The notes under the pieces were generated by a model. It did no database searches. It had not been told where the DNA came from and saw nothing but the letters and a program-made list of their open reading frames with translations. The position numbers and the translations under genes were made by a program. From an uncultured Alphaproteobacteria bacterium (GTDB lineage: Bacteria > Pseudomonadota > Alphaproteobacteria > Rhodobacterales > Rhodobacteraceae), in assembly GCA_902578545.1 (NCBI GenBank), contig CACHDI010000001.1:186001-250000 (forward strand): a stretch of DNA of 64,000 nt, given 5' to 3'. Shown here one piece after another: positions 1 through 8,064 of the stretch (within the stretch, counting starts at the first letter, position 1; the number at the start of each line of letters is the position of its first letter).

Positions 1-1772
1 CTTTTTCTCATGATGATGTTTCTATAAAATGGTATGAAGATGGATCACTTAACGTAAGTTATAATTGTATTGACCGACATCTTGAAAAAAACAGTGATAA
101 AGTTGCTATAATTTGGGAATCAGATGAGCCAAGTTTGTCAAAAAACATTACCTACGGAGAATTGTACAAGCAAGTTTGTCGTTTATCAAATATATATAAA
201 GAATTAGGTGTGAATAAGGGAGATCGAGTTATTCTTTATATGCCTATGATACCAGAGGCAGCATATGCAATGTTAGCTTGTGCTAGAATAGGAGCTGTAC
301 ATTCAGTAGTTTTTGGAGGTTTTTCACCAGAAGCACTAGCAAGTAGAATAACTGATTGTGGAGCCTCTTTAGTGGTAACAGCTGATGAAGGGCCTAGAGG
401 TGGAAAATCGGTACCTCTTAAAGAGAATGTAAATAAAGCTCTAGAAATTTCAGGGGATATAAAAACTCTAGTTGTTAAACGAACAGGAGCCAATATTTAT
501 ATGAAAGAGAATAGAGATTTTTCATATAATGAAATGGTAGATCTCGTAAGTGAAACTAATGAACCAGAGGAGATGTCTGCTGAAGATCCTCTTTTTATTT
601 TGTATACTTCCGGATCTACTGGAAAACCTAAAGGAGTACAGCATTCGAATGGTGGTTACATTGTGTATGCCTCTCTAACTCATGAGTATATTTTCGATTA
701 TCATCAGGAAGATATTTATTGGTGTACTGCTGATGTTGGTTGGATTACCGGGCATAGTTATATCGTTTATGGACCTTTATCGAATGGAGCAACAACTCTA
801 ATGTTTGAAGGTGTTCCGACATACCCTGATTGTTCTAGGTTTTGGCAAGTTTGTGAAAAACATAATGTAAATCAATTTTATACTGCTCCGACAGCAATCA
901 GGGCATTGATGGGACAAGGGGATGATTTTGTGAATAATTGTGATTTGTCAAGTTTACGAATTTTAGGTACCGTAGGAGAGCCTATTAACCCAGAAGCATG
1001 GGAGTGGTATAATAAGGTTGTAGGTAAAGGGAAGTGCCCAATAGTTGATACATGGTGGCAAACTGAAACTGGAGGAATACTAATCACTCCTTTACCTGGT
1101 GCAACAGCTACCAAACCTGGATCAGCTACAACTCCTTTTTTTGGAATAAAGCCTGTAATTATAGACCCTAAAACTGGCCAAGAGTTAATAGGTAATAATG
1201 TTGAAGGTGTTTTAGCTTTTAAAGATAGTTGGCCTAGCCAAATGAGAACAGTTTATGGTGATCATGACAGGTTTATAAAAACTTATTTTAGTGATTTTAA
1301 AGGATATTATTTTTCAGGCGACGGCTGTAAAAGAGATAAAGATGGCTATTATTGGATAACTGGCAGAGTTGATGATGTTCTTAATGTATCTGGACACAGA
1401 ATGGGTACTGCTGAAATTGAAAGTGCATTGGTAGCTCATCCTTTAGTATCAGAAAGTGCTGTGGTGGGTTATCCTCATAAGATTAAAGGTCAAGGAATTT
1501 ATGCTTTTGTAACACTAATGGTTGGAAAAAATTCAACTCCAGAATTAACTCAAGAACTAGAGGCATGGGTTAGAAAAGAAATTGGTCCTATTGCAAAACC
1601 AGATTATATTCAATGGTCTCCGAATCTTCCTAAAACTAGATCTGGAAAAATAATGAGAAGAATATTGAGAAAAATTGCTGAGAATAAGTATGAAGACTTG
1701 GGTGATACTTCCACTTTAGCTGATCCATCAGTGGTTAAAAACCTAATCGAAAATAGGTTAAACAAATCTTGA
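1..1772 (+). CDS. acs: Acetyl-CoA synthetase (5'-truncated by window edge)
   Basis: AMP-forming ligase that makes acetyl-CoA from acetate, ATP and CoA in the cytoplasm. The reading frame is open from base 3, before the first TTG/ATG candidates, and its upstream codons read [20 protein letters not shown], typical of Acs, so the gene enters from outside. About 590 residues are present against roughly 650 in the family. The P-loop-like [10 protein letters not shown] lies near bases 607-636, WWQTETGG near 1052-1075, and the C-terminal [11 protein letters not shown] holding the catalytic, acetylation-regulated lysine near 1630-1662. A lipoprotein gene follows 33 bases later on the same strand. The family call is secure; the N-terminus is not visible. 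Confidence 0.96.
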   Translation, partial: FSHDDVSIKWYEDGSLNVSYNCIDRHLEKNSDKVAIIWESDEPSLSKNITYGELYKQVCRLSNIYKELGVNKGDRVILYMPMIPEAAYAMLACARIGAVHSVVFGGFSPEALASRITDCGASLVVTADEGPRGGKSVPLKENVNKALEISGDIKTLVVKRTGANIYMKENRDFSYNEMVDLVSETNEPEEMSAEDPLFILYTSGSTGKPKGVQHSNGGYIVYASLTHEYIFDYHQEDIYWCTADVGWITGHSYIVYGPLSNGATTLMFEGVPTYPDCSRFWQVCEKHNVNQFYTAPTAIRALMGQGDDFVNNCDLSSLRILGTVGEPINPEAWEWYNKVVGKGKCPIVDTWWQTETGGILITPLPGATATKPGSATTPFFGIKPVIIDPKTGQELIGNNVEGVLAFKDSWPSQMRTVYGDHDRFIKTYFSDFKGYYFSGDGCKRDKDGYYWITGRVDDVLNVSGHRMGTAEIESALVAHPLVSESAVVGYPHKIKGQGIYAFVTLMVGKNSTPELTQELEAWVRKEIGPIAKPDYIQWSPNLPKTRSGKIMRRILRKIAENKYEDLGDTSTLADPSVVKNLIENRLNKS

Positions 1773-1805
1773 ATTTATGATTAAAAAATAGGAATTATTG
1801 AAGCT

Positions 1806-2147
1806 ATGAAAAATTATATTATAATTATTTTATTTTTTTGTTTACTATCGGCCTGTAATACAACAACTCAAGGTACTTACGATGGTTATGACTTTAGTCA
1901 TGGAGGTCCCATCCCTTTAAAAATAGAAACTGAGGATAGTAAATCAAATACAACAGGTGAGTGCTTAGCAAATACTCTAAGTTTTCTAATTGGACAACCA
2001 GAAACAGCTTTAGCAGCAATGGAGTATCCTGCAGACACAAGAGTATTGAGTGAAAATCAAGATCAAAGTATTGATGAAAATTATAGTTCTAGATTGAATT
2101 TAGTCATTGGATCTGACAGAAGAATAACTAACGTTTTTTGTGGTTAA
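1806..2147 (+). CDS. Small lipoprotein with I78-type inhibitor domain
   Basis: A 113-residue protein with a hydrophobic signal peptide and a lipobox LSAC at residues 14-17, predicting lipidation at Cys17 and export to the cell envelope. The C-terminal 60 residues match the peptidase-inhibitor I78 pattern: Cys53, LIGQ at 61-64, an Arg at 79, RLN at 96-98 and a terminal Cys112-Gly113. Family members studied elsewhere inhibit serine proteases, but no target can be named here. It follows acs by 33 bases and could share its transcript. The lipoprotein call is strong; the I78 assignment is from remembered motif spacing and is moderately secure. Confidence 0.75.
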   Translation: MKNYIIIILFFCLLSACNTTTQGTYDGYDFSHGGPIPLKIETEDSKSNTTGECLANTLSFLIGQPETALAAMEYPADTRVLSENQDQSIDENYSSRLNLVIGSDRRITNVFCG

Positions 2148-2210
2148 TATTTATTTTCAGATATTTAGTTAAAAATTGATTATCTATAAAACTAGTATTA
2201 GAGATGGAAC

Positions 2211-3101
2211 TTATTTAGATCCGGGCCTTAGTTTGTATATCATATAATGATTATATTTTATAAAAGAGTCTGCTGTTCTGGTATTTTCAAATAGTCTTTT
2301 TTCTAAACGTTTTCTCCTTCTTTTGCTAAAGAAGATCTTATAGATTATTTTTAAAAATTTTAAAGTAATTGGTCTATTAACATTTAGACTAGTAACAATT
2401 CTATTAATTGAAAAACCTAAAGTATTATAAAACTTTTGCTCTAATTCTACTGATGGTGCTACAAGTTTTGTTATTTCTTTTCTTACAAGAATTTTGAATT
2501 TTTGTATTTCCAATTCTTTTTCCATACTCTTTAATGATGCACCACCACCAGGTTGTCGAATAATTCCAATTTGTTTTTTATCGGATCTAAAACAATCTGC
2601 TATTAGTATTTCTCCATTATTTTTTAATAATATACTCGCTTTTTTGAGTGCAGTTTTTATTGGAATATATTGAAAACTTTCAGCAAATAAGCATAAATCA
2701 AAGGAATTATATTTTGGTATATAATCTTCAAAAGTTGTAATCAAAATTTTTGCCTTTTTGTTTGTATTTATTTTGGCATGCTCAGCTAAAATTTTGCTTG
2801 GAACAATTATTGTTACTCTGTGTCCTCTTTCAATTAATTTTTTAGCATTCTCACCCGCGCCTCCACCAATATCTAAAATTTCTAATTTTTTTTGGGGTTC
2901 TTTTTTTGGTAAATATTTAAATAGTAGATTAGTATAGGCTTCTTGTGCTTTTCCTAAGTTTTCAAGAGTAACATCTAGTTTTTCCCATAAACCATAGTGA
3001 AGGTGTTCTTTTCCAGTTACAAAACTACTGACTTTGAGGGCTATATCAAGTCCTACCAACCTTGAAGATTCTTTTTTTTTCTTTTTAAAAATATTTATCA
3101 T
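2211..3101 (-). CDS. Class I SAM-dependent methyltransferase
   Basis: A 296-residue protein with the SAM-binding motif I ILDIGGGAG at residues 75-83, followed by the usual alternating strand/helix pattern. The stretch around residues 34-50 (LHYGLWEKLDVTLENLG) resembles the lead-in of UbiE/sterol-type C-methyltransferases, but the substrate is not recognisable. The N-terminus is lysine-rich and the C-terminal third is basic and aromatic, suggesting a membrane-surface or lipid-like substrate (inference). It lies 73 bases downstream of irr on the same strand and could be co-transcribed with it. It converges on the lipoprotein gene with no visible terminator between them. Confidence 0.75.
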   Translation of the reverse strand: MINIFKKKKKESSRLVGLDIALKVSSFVTGKEHLHYGLWEKLDVTLENLGKAQEAYTNLLFKYLPKKEPQKKLEILDIGGGAGENAKKLIERGHRVTIIVPSKILAEHAKINTNKKAKILITTFEDYIPKYNSFDLCLFAESFQYIPIKTALKKASILLKNNGEILIADCFRSDKKQIGIIRQPGGGASLKSMEKELEIQKFKILVRKEITKLVAPSVELEQKFYNTLGFSINRIVTSLNVNRPITLKFLKIIYKIFFSKRRRKRLEKRLFENTRTADSFIKYNHYMIYKLRPGSK

Positions 3102-3174
3102 AATAAATCTACTATATTAAATAACAATATAAGAGCTAAAACTTCAAAAATATCAAAAATGAAACAAGATCTTT

Positions 3175-3591
3175 TTAATATTCTTTGAGGCGTATTATTA
3201 TATCTACATTAGTAATTTTTGAATTCTTTGGAGGTTTAGGTAAATTCTGAATTTCAAGAAAATTACCAGGTGCATCACTTAATTTTCCTGTTGCTTCCCA
3301 ATAAAAATGAGTATGATTATCGAGCCTTGTATCGAAATAACAGCGAGAACCATCAACAATTATTTTATTTAATAAGCCAGAATCTGAAAAAGAATGCAAA
3401 GTATTATAAACAGTAGCTAATGAAACTTTTAATTTTTTTTCTTTTGCTTTTTCAAACAGATCTTCAGCTGTAAAGTGTTTATGTCTACCATCTCCCATTA
3501 AAAGATTGGCCAATAATATTCTTTGTTTCGTAGGACGTAAACCTACTTTGCAAAGCCAATTTGTAGCACAAAATTTTTTCGTATTCATCAT
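3175..3591 (-). CDS. irr: Fur-family iron response regulator Irr
   Basis: A 138-residue Fur-superfamily winged-helix regulator. RPTKQR at 19-24 and the recognition-helix signature SLATVYNTL at 57-65, followed by a DGSRCYFDT segment, match Irr rather than Fur. In alphaproteobacteria Irr senses haem/iron status and represses haem and iron-uptake genes when iron is low. The metal/haem-binding patch that usually reads HHH reads His-Thr-His here (NHTHFYWE, 92-99), and the N-terminal GCPW-type haem motif of Bradyrhizobium is absent. Its divergence from fabA is a common alphaproteobacterial arrangement. Two adjacent ATG codons (3591, 3588) could start it. Confidence 0.85.
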   Translation of the reverse strand: MMNTKKFCATNWLCKVGLRPTKQRILLANLLMGDGRHKHFTAEDLFEKAKEKKLKVSLATVYNTLHSFSDSGLLNKIIVDGSRCYFDTRLDNHTHFYWEATGKLSDAPGNFLEIQNLPKPPKNSKITNVDIIIRLKEY

Positions 3592-3714
3592 ATATATATT
3601 CTAAATTAGTAATTTATGATAATATTTTTAAATTTTTTCATCAATAAAAAATTTGTTCTTACATAAATCTATGAACTGTAATTTTTATTTTTCTTTTATT
3701 TTATCTTTTATATA

Positions 3715-3743
3715 TTGCTAGGTAGTTCTTGCGCCAATATTAA
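3715..3743 (+). promoter_or_regulatory. Candidate sigma-70 promoter for fabA-fabB-fabI
   Basis: In the 197-base irr/fabA divergent spacer, TTGCTA at 3715-3720 is followed after 17 bases by TATTAA at 3738-3743, 46 bases before the fabA ATG. This is the best-spaced hexamer pair I found on the plus strand. The spacer is very AT-rich, so chance matches are easy and the call is tentative. I saw no convincing Irr (ICE-type) operator. Confidence 0.35.
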
Positions 3744-3788
3744 TAAGAGTGGTATGAATAGTAAATTCTGTAAATATCGGTATAAATT

Positions 3789-4280
3789 ATGAAAATTACT
3801 AAAGAGGAATTATTAAAATGTTCTAGTGGTGAAATGTTTGGTATTGGAAATCCCCAATTACCCATGCCACCTATGCTTATGTTTGACCATATTTCTGAAA
3901 TATCAAAAGACAGTGGAACTAATAAAATGGGACATGTTGTTGCAGAATTGATTATTAGTCCAAATTTGTGGTTTTTTGACTGTCATTTTGTTGGTGACCC
4001 AGTTATGCCAGGCTGCCTTGGCCTTGATGCTTTGTGGCAATTAACAGGTTTCAATTTAGGTTGGAGGGGACTAAAAGGTCGTGGGAGAGCACTAGGAGTT
4101 GGCGAAGTTAAATTTAAAGGTATGGTAACACCACATACGAAATTAGTGAGATATGAAATTAATTTTTCTAGGGTTTTGGAAAGAAGACTTAAGCTAGGAA
4201 TATCTGATGGAAAAGTATTTGCAGATGGTGAAGAAATTTTTAGTGCTAAAGGGCTTAAGGTGGGTTTGTTTGAAGATTAG
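3789..4280 (+). CDS. fabA: 3-hydroxydecanoyl-ACP dehydratase/isomerase
   Basis: Dehydrates 3-hydroxyacyl-ACP and isomerises trans-2- to cis-3-decenoyl-ACP, the branch point of anaerobic-type unsaturated fatty acid synthesis. At 163 residues it is slightly shorter than the E. coli protein. The active-site block [20 protein letters not shown] contains the catalytic His66 and Asp80, 14 residues apart as in E. coli His70/Asp84. It is the first gene of a fabA-fabB-fabI cluster (47 bases to fabB) and is divergent from irr. Confidence 0.97.
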   Translation: MKITKEELLKCSSGEMFGIGNPQLPMPPMLMFDHISEISKDSGTNKMGHVVAELIISPNLWFFDCHFVGDPVMPGCLGLDALWQLTGFNLGWRGLKGRGRALGVGEVKFKGMVTPHTKLVRYEINFSRVLERRLKLGISDGKVFADGEEIFSAKGLKVGLFED

Positions 4281-4327
4281 AATTTTTATAATTCTTTTAT
4301 TTTAGGTTATTTCTAGGAGAGACATTT

Positions 4328-5554
4328 ATGAAAAGAGTAGTTGTCACAGGTTTGGGTATTATTTCATCAATTGGACTAGACGCAAAAGAAGTAACCGAAT
4401 CTTTAAAAAAAGGAAAATCTGGTATTACATTTTCTGAAGAGTACGAATTTCATGGTTTTAGATCTCAGGTTCATGGTATGCCAAAAATTAATCTATCCGA
4501 TCATATAGACAAAAGACAACTAAGATTTATGGGGGATGGAGCGGCTTACAATTATATTGCTATGGAGCAAGCAATTAAAGATAGTGGTTTAACTGAAACT
4601 GAAATCTCAAATGAAAGAACGGGTCTAATTGTAGGCTCAGGTGGACCTTCTACAAAAAACCTTTTTGCTGCCCATCAAATAGTTTTAGAAAAAAAGAGCC
4701 CAAAAAGAATGGGTCCATTTATGGTGACTAGAGGGATGTCTTCAACTAATTCAGCGTGTTTAGCTACTCCTTTTAAAATAAAAGGAGTTAACTATTCAAT
4801 TTCATCAGCTTGTTCGACATCGGCTCATTGTATTGGCAATGGTTTAGAGCAAATTCAATTAGGAAAACAAGACATTATATTTGCAGGTGGGGGAGAAGAA
4901 TTAGATTGGACCTTATCATGCCTTTTTGATGCGATGGGAGCAATGTCCAGCAAATATAATGATATACCTGAAACTGCATCAAGGGCTTATGATAAAGATA
5001 GGGATGGGTTTGTAATTTCAGGAGGGGCTGGAGTATTAGTATTGGAATGTTACGAACATGCAAAAGCTAGAGGTGCAAAAATATATGCTGAAATCACAGG
5101 ATATGGAGCAACTTCTGATGGTCACGATATGGTAGCACCTTCCGGTGAGGGAGGTGAAAGGTCAATGAAGCTTGCTTTGTCTAGTATAGAAGATCGTAAA
5201 GTTTCATATATAAATGCACATGGAACTTCAACACCTGCGGGAGATGTAGTTGAGGTTGAAGCCATTAGAAGAATTTTTGGAAACAAGGATATTCCACCTA
5301 TTTCATCTACTAAGTCTTTGACAGGACATAGTTTAGGCGCTGCAGGTGTTCATGAAGCTATATATTCGATCTTAATGATGCACTCAGGATTTTTATCAGC
5401 AAGTTCAAATATTTTTAATTTAGATAGTGATTTAAAAACAAACGAAATATTGATGAAATCTAGAAATAATGTTGAGTTTGATACAGTAATCTCAAATAGT
5501 TTTGGATTTGGTGGAACTAATGCAACATTAGCTTTTAGTAAGTTAAGAGATTAA
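4328..5554 (+). CDS. fabB: Beta-ketoacyl-ACP synthase I
   Basis: A condensing enzyme of 408 residues that elongates cis-unsaturated acyl-ACP. The thiolase-fold catalytic set is complete: Cys162 in [10 protein letters not shown], His298 in [11 protein letters not shown], Lys329 and His334 in [14 protein letters not shown], nearly the E. coli FabB numbering. A GGAG-type ribosome site precedes the ATG (TAGGAGAG, about 4315-4322). The pairing with fabA argues for FabB rather than FabF. Its TAA overlaps the fabI ATG by one base (TAATG), so the two are translationally coupled. Confidence 0.97.
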   Translation: MKRVVVTGLGIISSIGLDAKEVTESLKKGKSGITFSEEYEFHGFRSQVHGMPKINLSDHIDKRQLRFMGDGAAYNYIAMEQAIKDSGLTETEISNERTGLIVGSGGPSTKNLFAAHQIVLEKKSPKRMGPFMVTRGMSSTNSACLATPFKIKGVNYSISSACSTSAHCIGNGLEQIQLGKQDIIFAGGGEELDWTLSCLFDAMGAMSSKYNDIPETASRAYDKDRDGFVISGGAGVLVLECYEHAKARGAKIYAEITGYGATSDGHDMVAPSGEGGERSMKLALSSIEDRKVSYINAHGTSTPAGDVVEVEAIRRIFGNKDIPPISSTKSLTGHSLGAAGVHEAIYSILMMHSGFLSASSNIFNLDSDLKTNEILMKSRNNVEFDTVISNSFGFGGTNATLAFSKLRD

Positions 5555-6342
5555 TGCCAGTAACAATGGAAAATAAGTGTGGTTTAATACTCGGTGTTGC
5601 AAATGAGAGATCTATTGCTTGGGGAATTTCTAAAGTATTGTCAGATTCTGGAGCTGAAATTGCCATTTCTTATCAAAATGAAAATTTATTAAAAAGAGTT
5701 GGTCCACTAGCTGAAAGTGTTGATGCTAAAATTTGTATGCTAGCAGATGTTCAAAATGAAGATTCTTTAGATAAACTTTTCGAAGAGATTTACAATAAGT
5801 GGGGAAAATTAGATTTTTTAGTTCATGCATTGGCTTATTCAGATAAAGAAGAATTAAATGGAAGGTTTGTTAATACCTCAAGAAAAAATTTCTTAAATTC
5901 TTTAGATATTTCATGCTATAGCTTTGTAAATCTTGCAAAAAGGTCTATTCCTCTAATGCCAAACGGGGGTTCTTTGCTTACTGTTTCTTATATGGGGAGT
6001 CAACGTGTTACCCCAAATTATAATGTTATGGGGCCCGTAAAAGCTGCTTTAGAATCATCAGTTAGGTATCTTGCAAATGACTTAGGGCCAGATAAAATAC
6101 GAGTAAATGCTATTAGCCCTGGACCTATGAAAACATTAGCAGGTGCAGCAATTGGGGGAGCACGGCAAGTATTTAGGACGACTGAAAAAAATGCACCTCT
6201 TAGAAAAAATGCAGACCTGGAATCTGTGGGAAACGCCGCGCTTTATTTATTGAGTGATAATAGTTCTTCTACAACAGGTGAAATTTTGTATGTTGATGGT
6301 GGTTATCATATTATGGGTCTTCCACAAATTGACAATATCTAA
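5554..6342 (+). CDS. fabI: Enoyl-ACP reductase (NADH)
   Basis: A short-chain dehydrogenase of 262 residues that reduces enoyl-ACP in the last step of each elongation cycle. The FabI-type glycine motif GVANERSIAWGI is at 14-25. The catalytic residues sit at Tyr146, Tyr156 and Lys163 (SYMGSQRVTPNYNVMGPVK), the same numbering as E. coli FabI, and distinguish it from FabG/FabL. It starts inside the fabB stop codon; an alternative in-frame ATG lies at 5566. It is the third gene of the fab cluster. Confidence 0.96.
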   Translation: MPVTMENKCGLILGVANERSIAWGISKVLSDSGAEIAISYQNENLLKRVGPLAESVDAKICMLADVQNEDSLDKLFEEIYNKWGKLDFLVHALAYSDKEELNGRFVNTSRKNFLNSLDISCYSFVNLAKRSIPLMPNGGSLLTVSYMGSQRVTPNYNVMGPVKAALESSVRYLANDLGPDKIRVNAISPGPMKTLAGAAIGGARQVFRTTEKNAPLRKNADLESVGNAALYLLSDNSSSTTGEILYVDGGYHIMGLPQIDNI

Positions 6343-6373
6343 TAATTCTTTTCTTTTTGATAGGAGAACTTGA

Positions 6374-7051
6374 ATGAATAAAATAATCATTTTTGATGCC
6401 TATGGGACTCTTTTTGATGTTAATGCAGCAGCTAGAAACTATTCAAAAAAAATGGCTGATCCAGATTTTATGAAAATCTGGACAAAGGTATCTAACTTAT
6501 GGCGTGATAAACAAATAGGTTATACATGGTATTATAATTCAATTGGTTATAAGACCAATTTTTGGAAAATAACTGAAGATGCCCTAGATTATGCATTAGA
6601 ATTTTATAATTTAAACAAAAATGATAATTTAAAAAATGACTTGCTCGAACTTTATAAAGAACTGGATACATTTCCAGAAGTTTTGGGGGTCCTAAAGGAA
6701 TTAAAATCTGCAGGCTACCCATCTGCTATTTTATCAAATGGCACTATGGAAATGCTTAATAGTGCAGCTACAAAATCTAACATAAATAATTATTTAGATA
6801 TTATAATATCTGCTGAAAAATTAGGCCTATTTAAACCAAATGAAAAAGTCTATCACTTGGTACTCGAGCATTTTGGATGCGATATCGAAGATTTTGTTTT
6901 TGTTTCTTCTAATGGCTGGGATGCAGCTGGAGGGACAGCTTTTGGATTTTCCAGTATATGGATCAATAGAAACAAATTACCTGAGGAAAAGATTCAATGG
7001 AAACCAACTTGGATTGGAAGTGATTTAAATGCAGTGCTTCAGATATTATGA
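6374..7051 (+). CDS. HAD-superfamily (S)-2-haloacid dehalogenase, type II
   Basis: A 225-residue HAD hydrolase that would hydrolyse short 2-haloalkanoic acids to hydroxy acids. The nucleophile is Asp8 (FDAYGTLFDV). The other L-2-haloacid dehalogenase landmarks are present with family spacing: an Arg in LWRDKQ (about 44), Ser121-Asn122, Lys154, Tyr160, and Ser178/Asn180/Asp183 in SSNGWD. The aspartate of phosphatase-type HADs two residues after the nucleophile is a Tyr here, favouring dehalogenase. A TAGGAG ribosome site lies at 6361-6366. It lies 31 bases after fabI but has no evident role in lipid synthesis. Confidence 0.85.
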   Translation: MNKIIIFDAYGTLFDVNAAARNYSKKMADPDFMKIWTKVSNLWRDKQIGYTWYYNSIGYKTNFWKITEDALDYALEFYNLNKNDNLKNDLLELYKELDTFPEVLGVLKELKSAGYPSAILSNGTMEMLNSAATKSNINNYLDIIISAEKLGLFKPNEKVYHLVLEHFGCDIEDFVFVSSNGWDAAGGTAFGFSSIWINRNKLPEEKIQWKPTWIGSDLNAVLQIL

Positions 7052-7073
7052 TGATAAATAAAGGACATCTAAA

Positions 7074-8051
7074 TTGTCTAATATAGATTTATTAATTCAA
7101 TCACAAGAGTATGCAAGAAACATTGTTTATGAAACACCATTGTTGTTTAATTCAAAAGTTAATGAAATTTTAGGAAAAAATATTTTCATAAAACCTGAAT
7201 GTCTACAGATAACGGGTAGTTTTAAATTTAGAGGGGCTTGGTGTGCAATCTCCCATTTAAAAAAAGAAAATAAAATTTTAAATGGTGTCGTCGCGTATTC
7301 ATCAGGTAATCATGCTCAGGGTGTAGCAGCTGCGTGTAAGGCGCATGATATACCATCTCTAATAGTAATGCCTAAAGATGCTCCAAAACAAAAAATATCA
7401 AATACTTTGGATTATAATTCTGAAATAATTTTTTATGATAGATATACTGAGATAAGAGAAAAAATTGGAGAAAATATAGCTAATGAAAAAAAACTAACAC
7501 TTATTAAACCCTATGATGACGACTTAATCATTGCTGGCCAGGGAACTTGTGGTTTAGAGATTATCAAACAATCCAAAAAATTAGGTATAGAAAAAGCCGA
7601 AGTATTAGTTTGTTGTGGAGGAGGAGGATTGTCAGCAGGTATCTTACTTGCTCTGGAAAAATATGCTCCTTTTTATAAATTGAGAACTTGTGAACCAGAG
7701 TTTTATGATGATACCGCAAGATCATTGAAATCAGGTAAAAGAGAAATTAATGAAACTAATAATTCATCAATATGTGATGCAATTCTTACCCCCACACCTG
7801 GTGAATTGACTTTTCCAATATTAAAAAGAAACGCAGGTGAAGGTTTAGTTGTAAGTGAGAAAGAAGTTTTAAAAGCCATGAAATTTTTATATCAACATTT
7901 TAAAATTGTTTCAGAGCCTGGGGGAGCTGTTGCTGCCGCTGCAGCAATTTTTTCTGCGGACAAACTGAATGAAAAAGATATAATTGTTGTAGTAAGTGGA
8001 GGAAATGTTGATAGTGAGATTTTTAGTAAAGCAATTTCAGAAAATATATAA
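7074..8051 (+). CDS. Threonine dehydratase / serine racemase-like PLP enzyme
   Basis: A fold-type II PLP enzyme of 325 residues. Lys51 in GSFKFRGA is the Schiff-base lysine, SSGNHAQG (about 85-92) binds the substrate carboxylate, and the glycine loop CCGGGGLSAG binds the cofactor phosphate. There is no C-terminal ACT regulatory domain, so it is the short catabolic-type threonine/serine deaminase or a serine racemase; sequence alone does not separate these. The start is TTG at 7074, supported by AAAGG nine bases upstream. It converges on the flavoprotein gene with a 13-base gap. Confidence 0.8.
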   Translation: MSNIDLLIQSQEYARNIVYETPLLFNSKVNEILGKNIFIKPECLQITGSFKFRGAWCAISHLKKENKILNGVVAYSSGNHAQGVAAACKAHDIPSLIVMPKDAPKQKISNTLDYNSEIIFYDRYTEIREKIGENIANEKKLTLIKPYDDDLIIAGQGTCGLEIIKQSKKLGIEKAEVLVCCGGGGLSAGILLALEKYAPFYKLRTCEPEFYDDTARSLKSGKREINETNNSSICDAILTPTPGELTFPILKRNAGEGLVVSEKEVLKAMKFLYQHFKIVSEPGGAVAAAAAIFSADKLNEKDIIVVVSGGNVDSEIFSKAISENI

Positions 8052-8064
8052 ATTCAGATTATTA

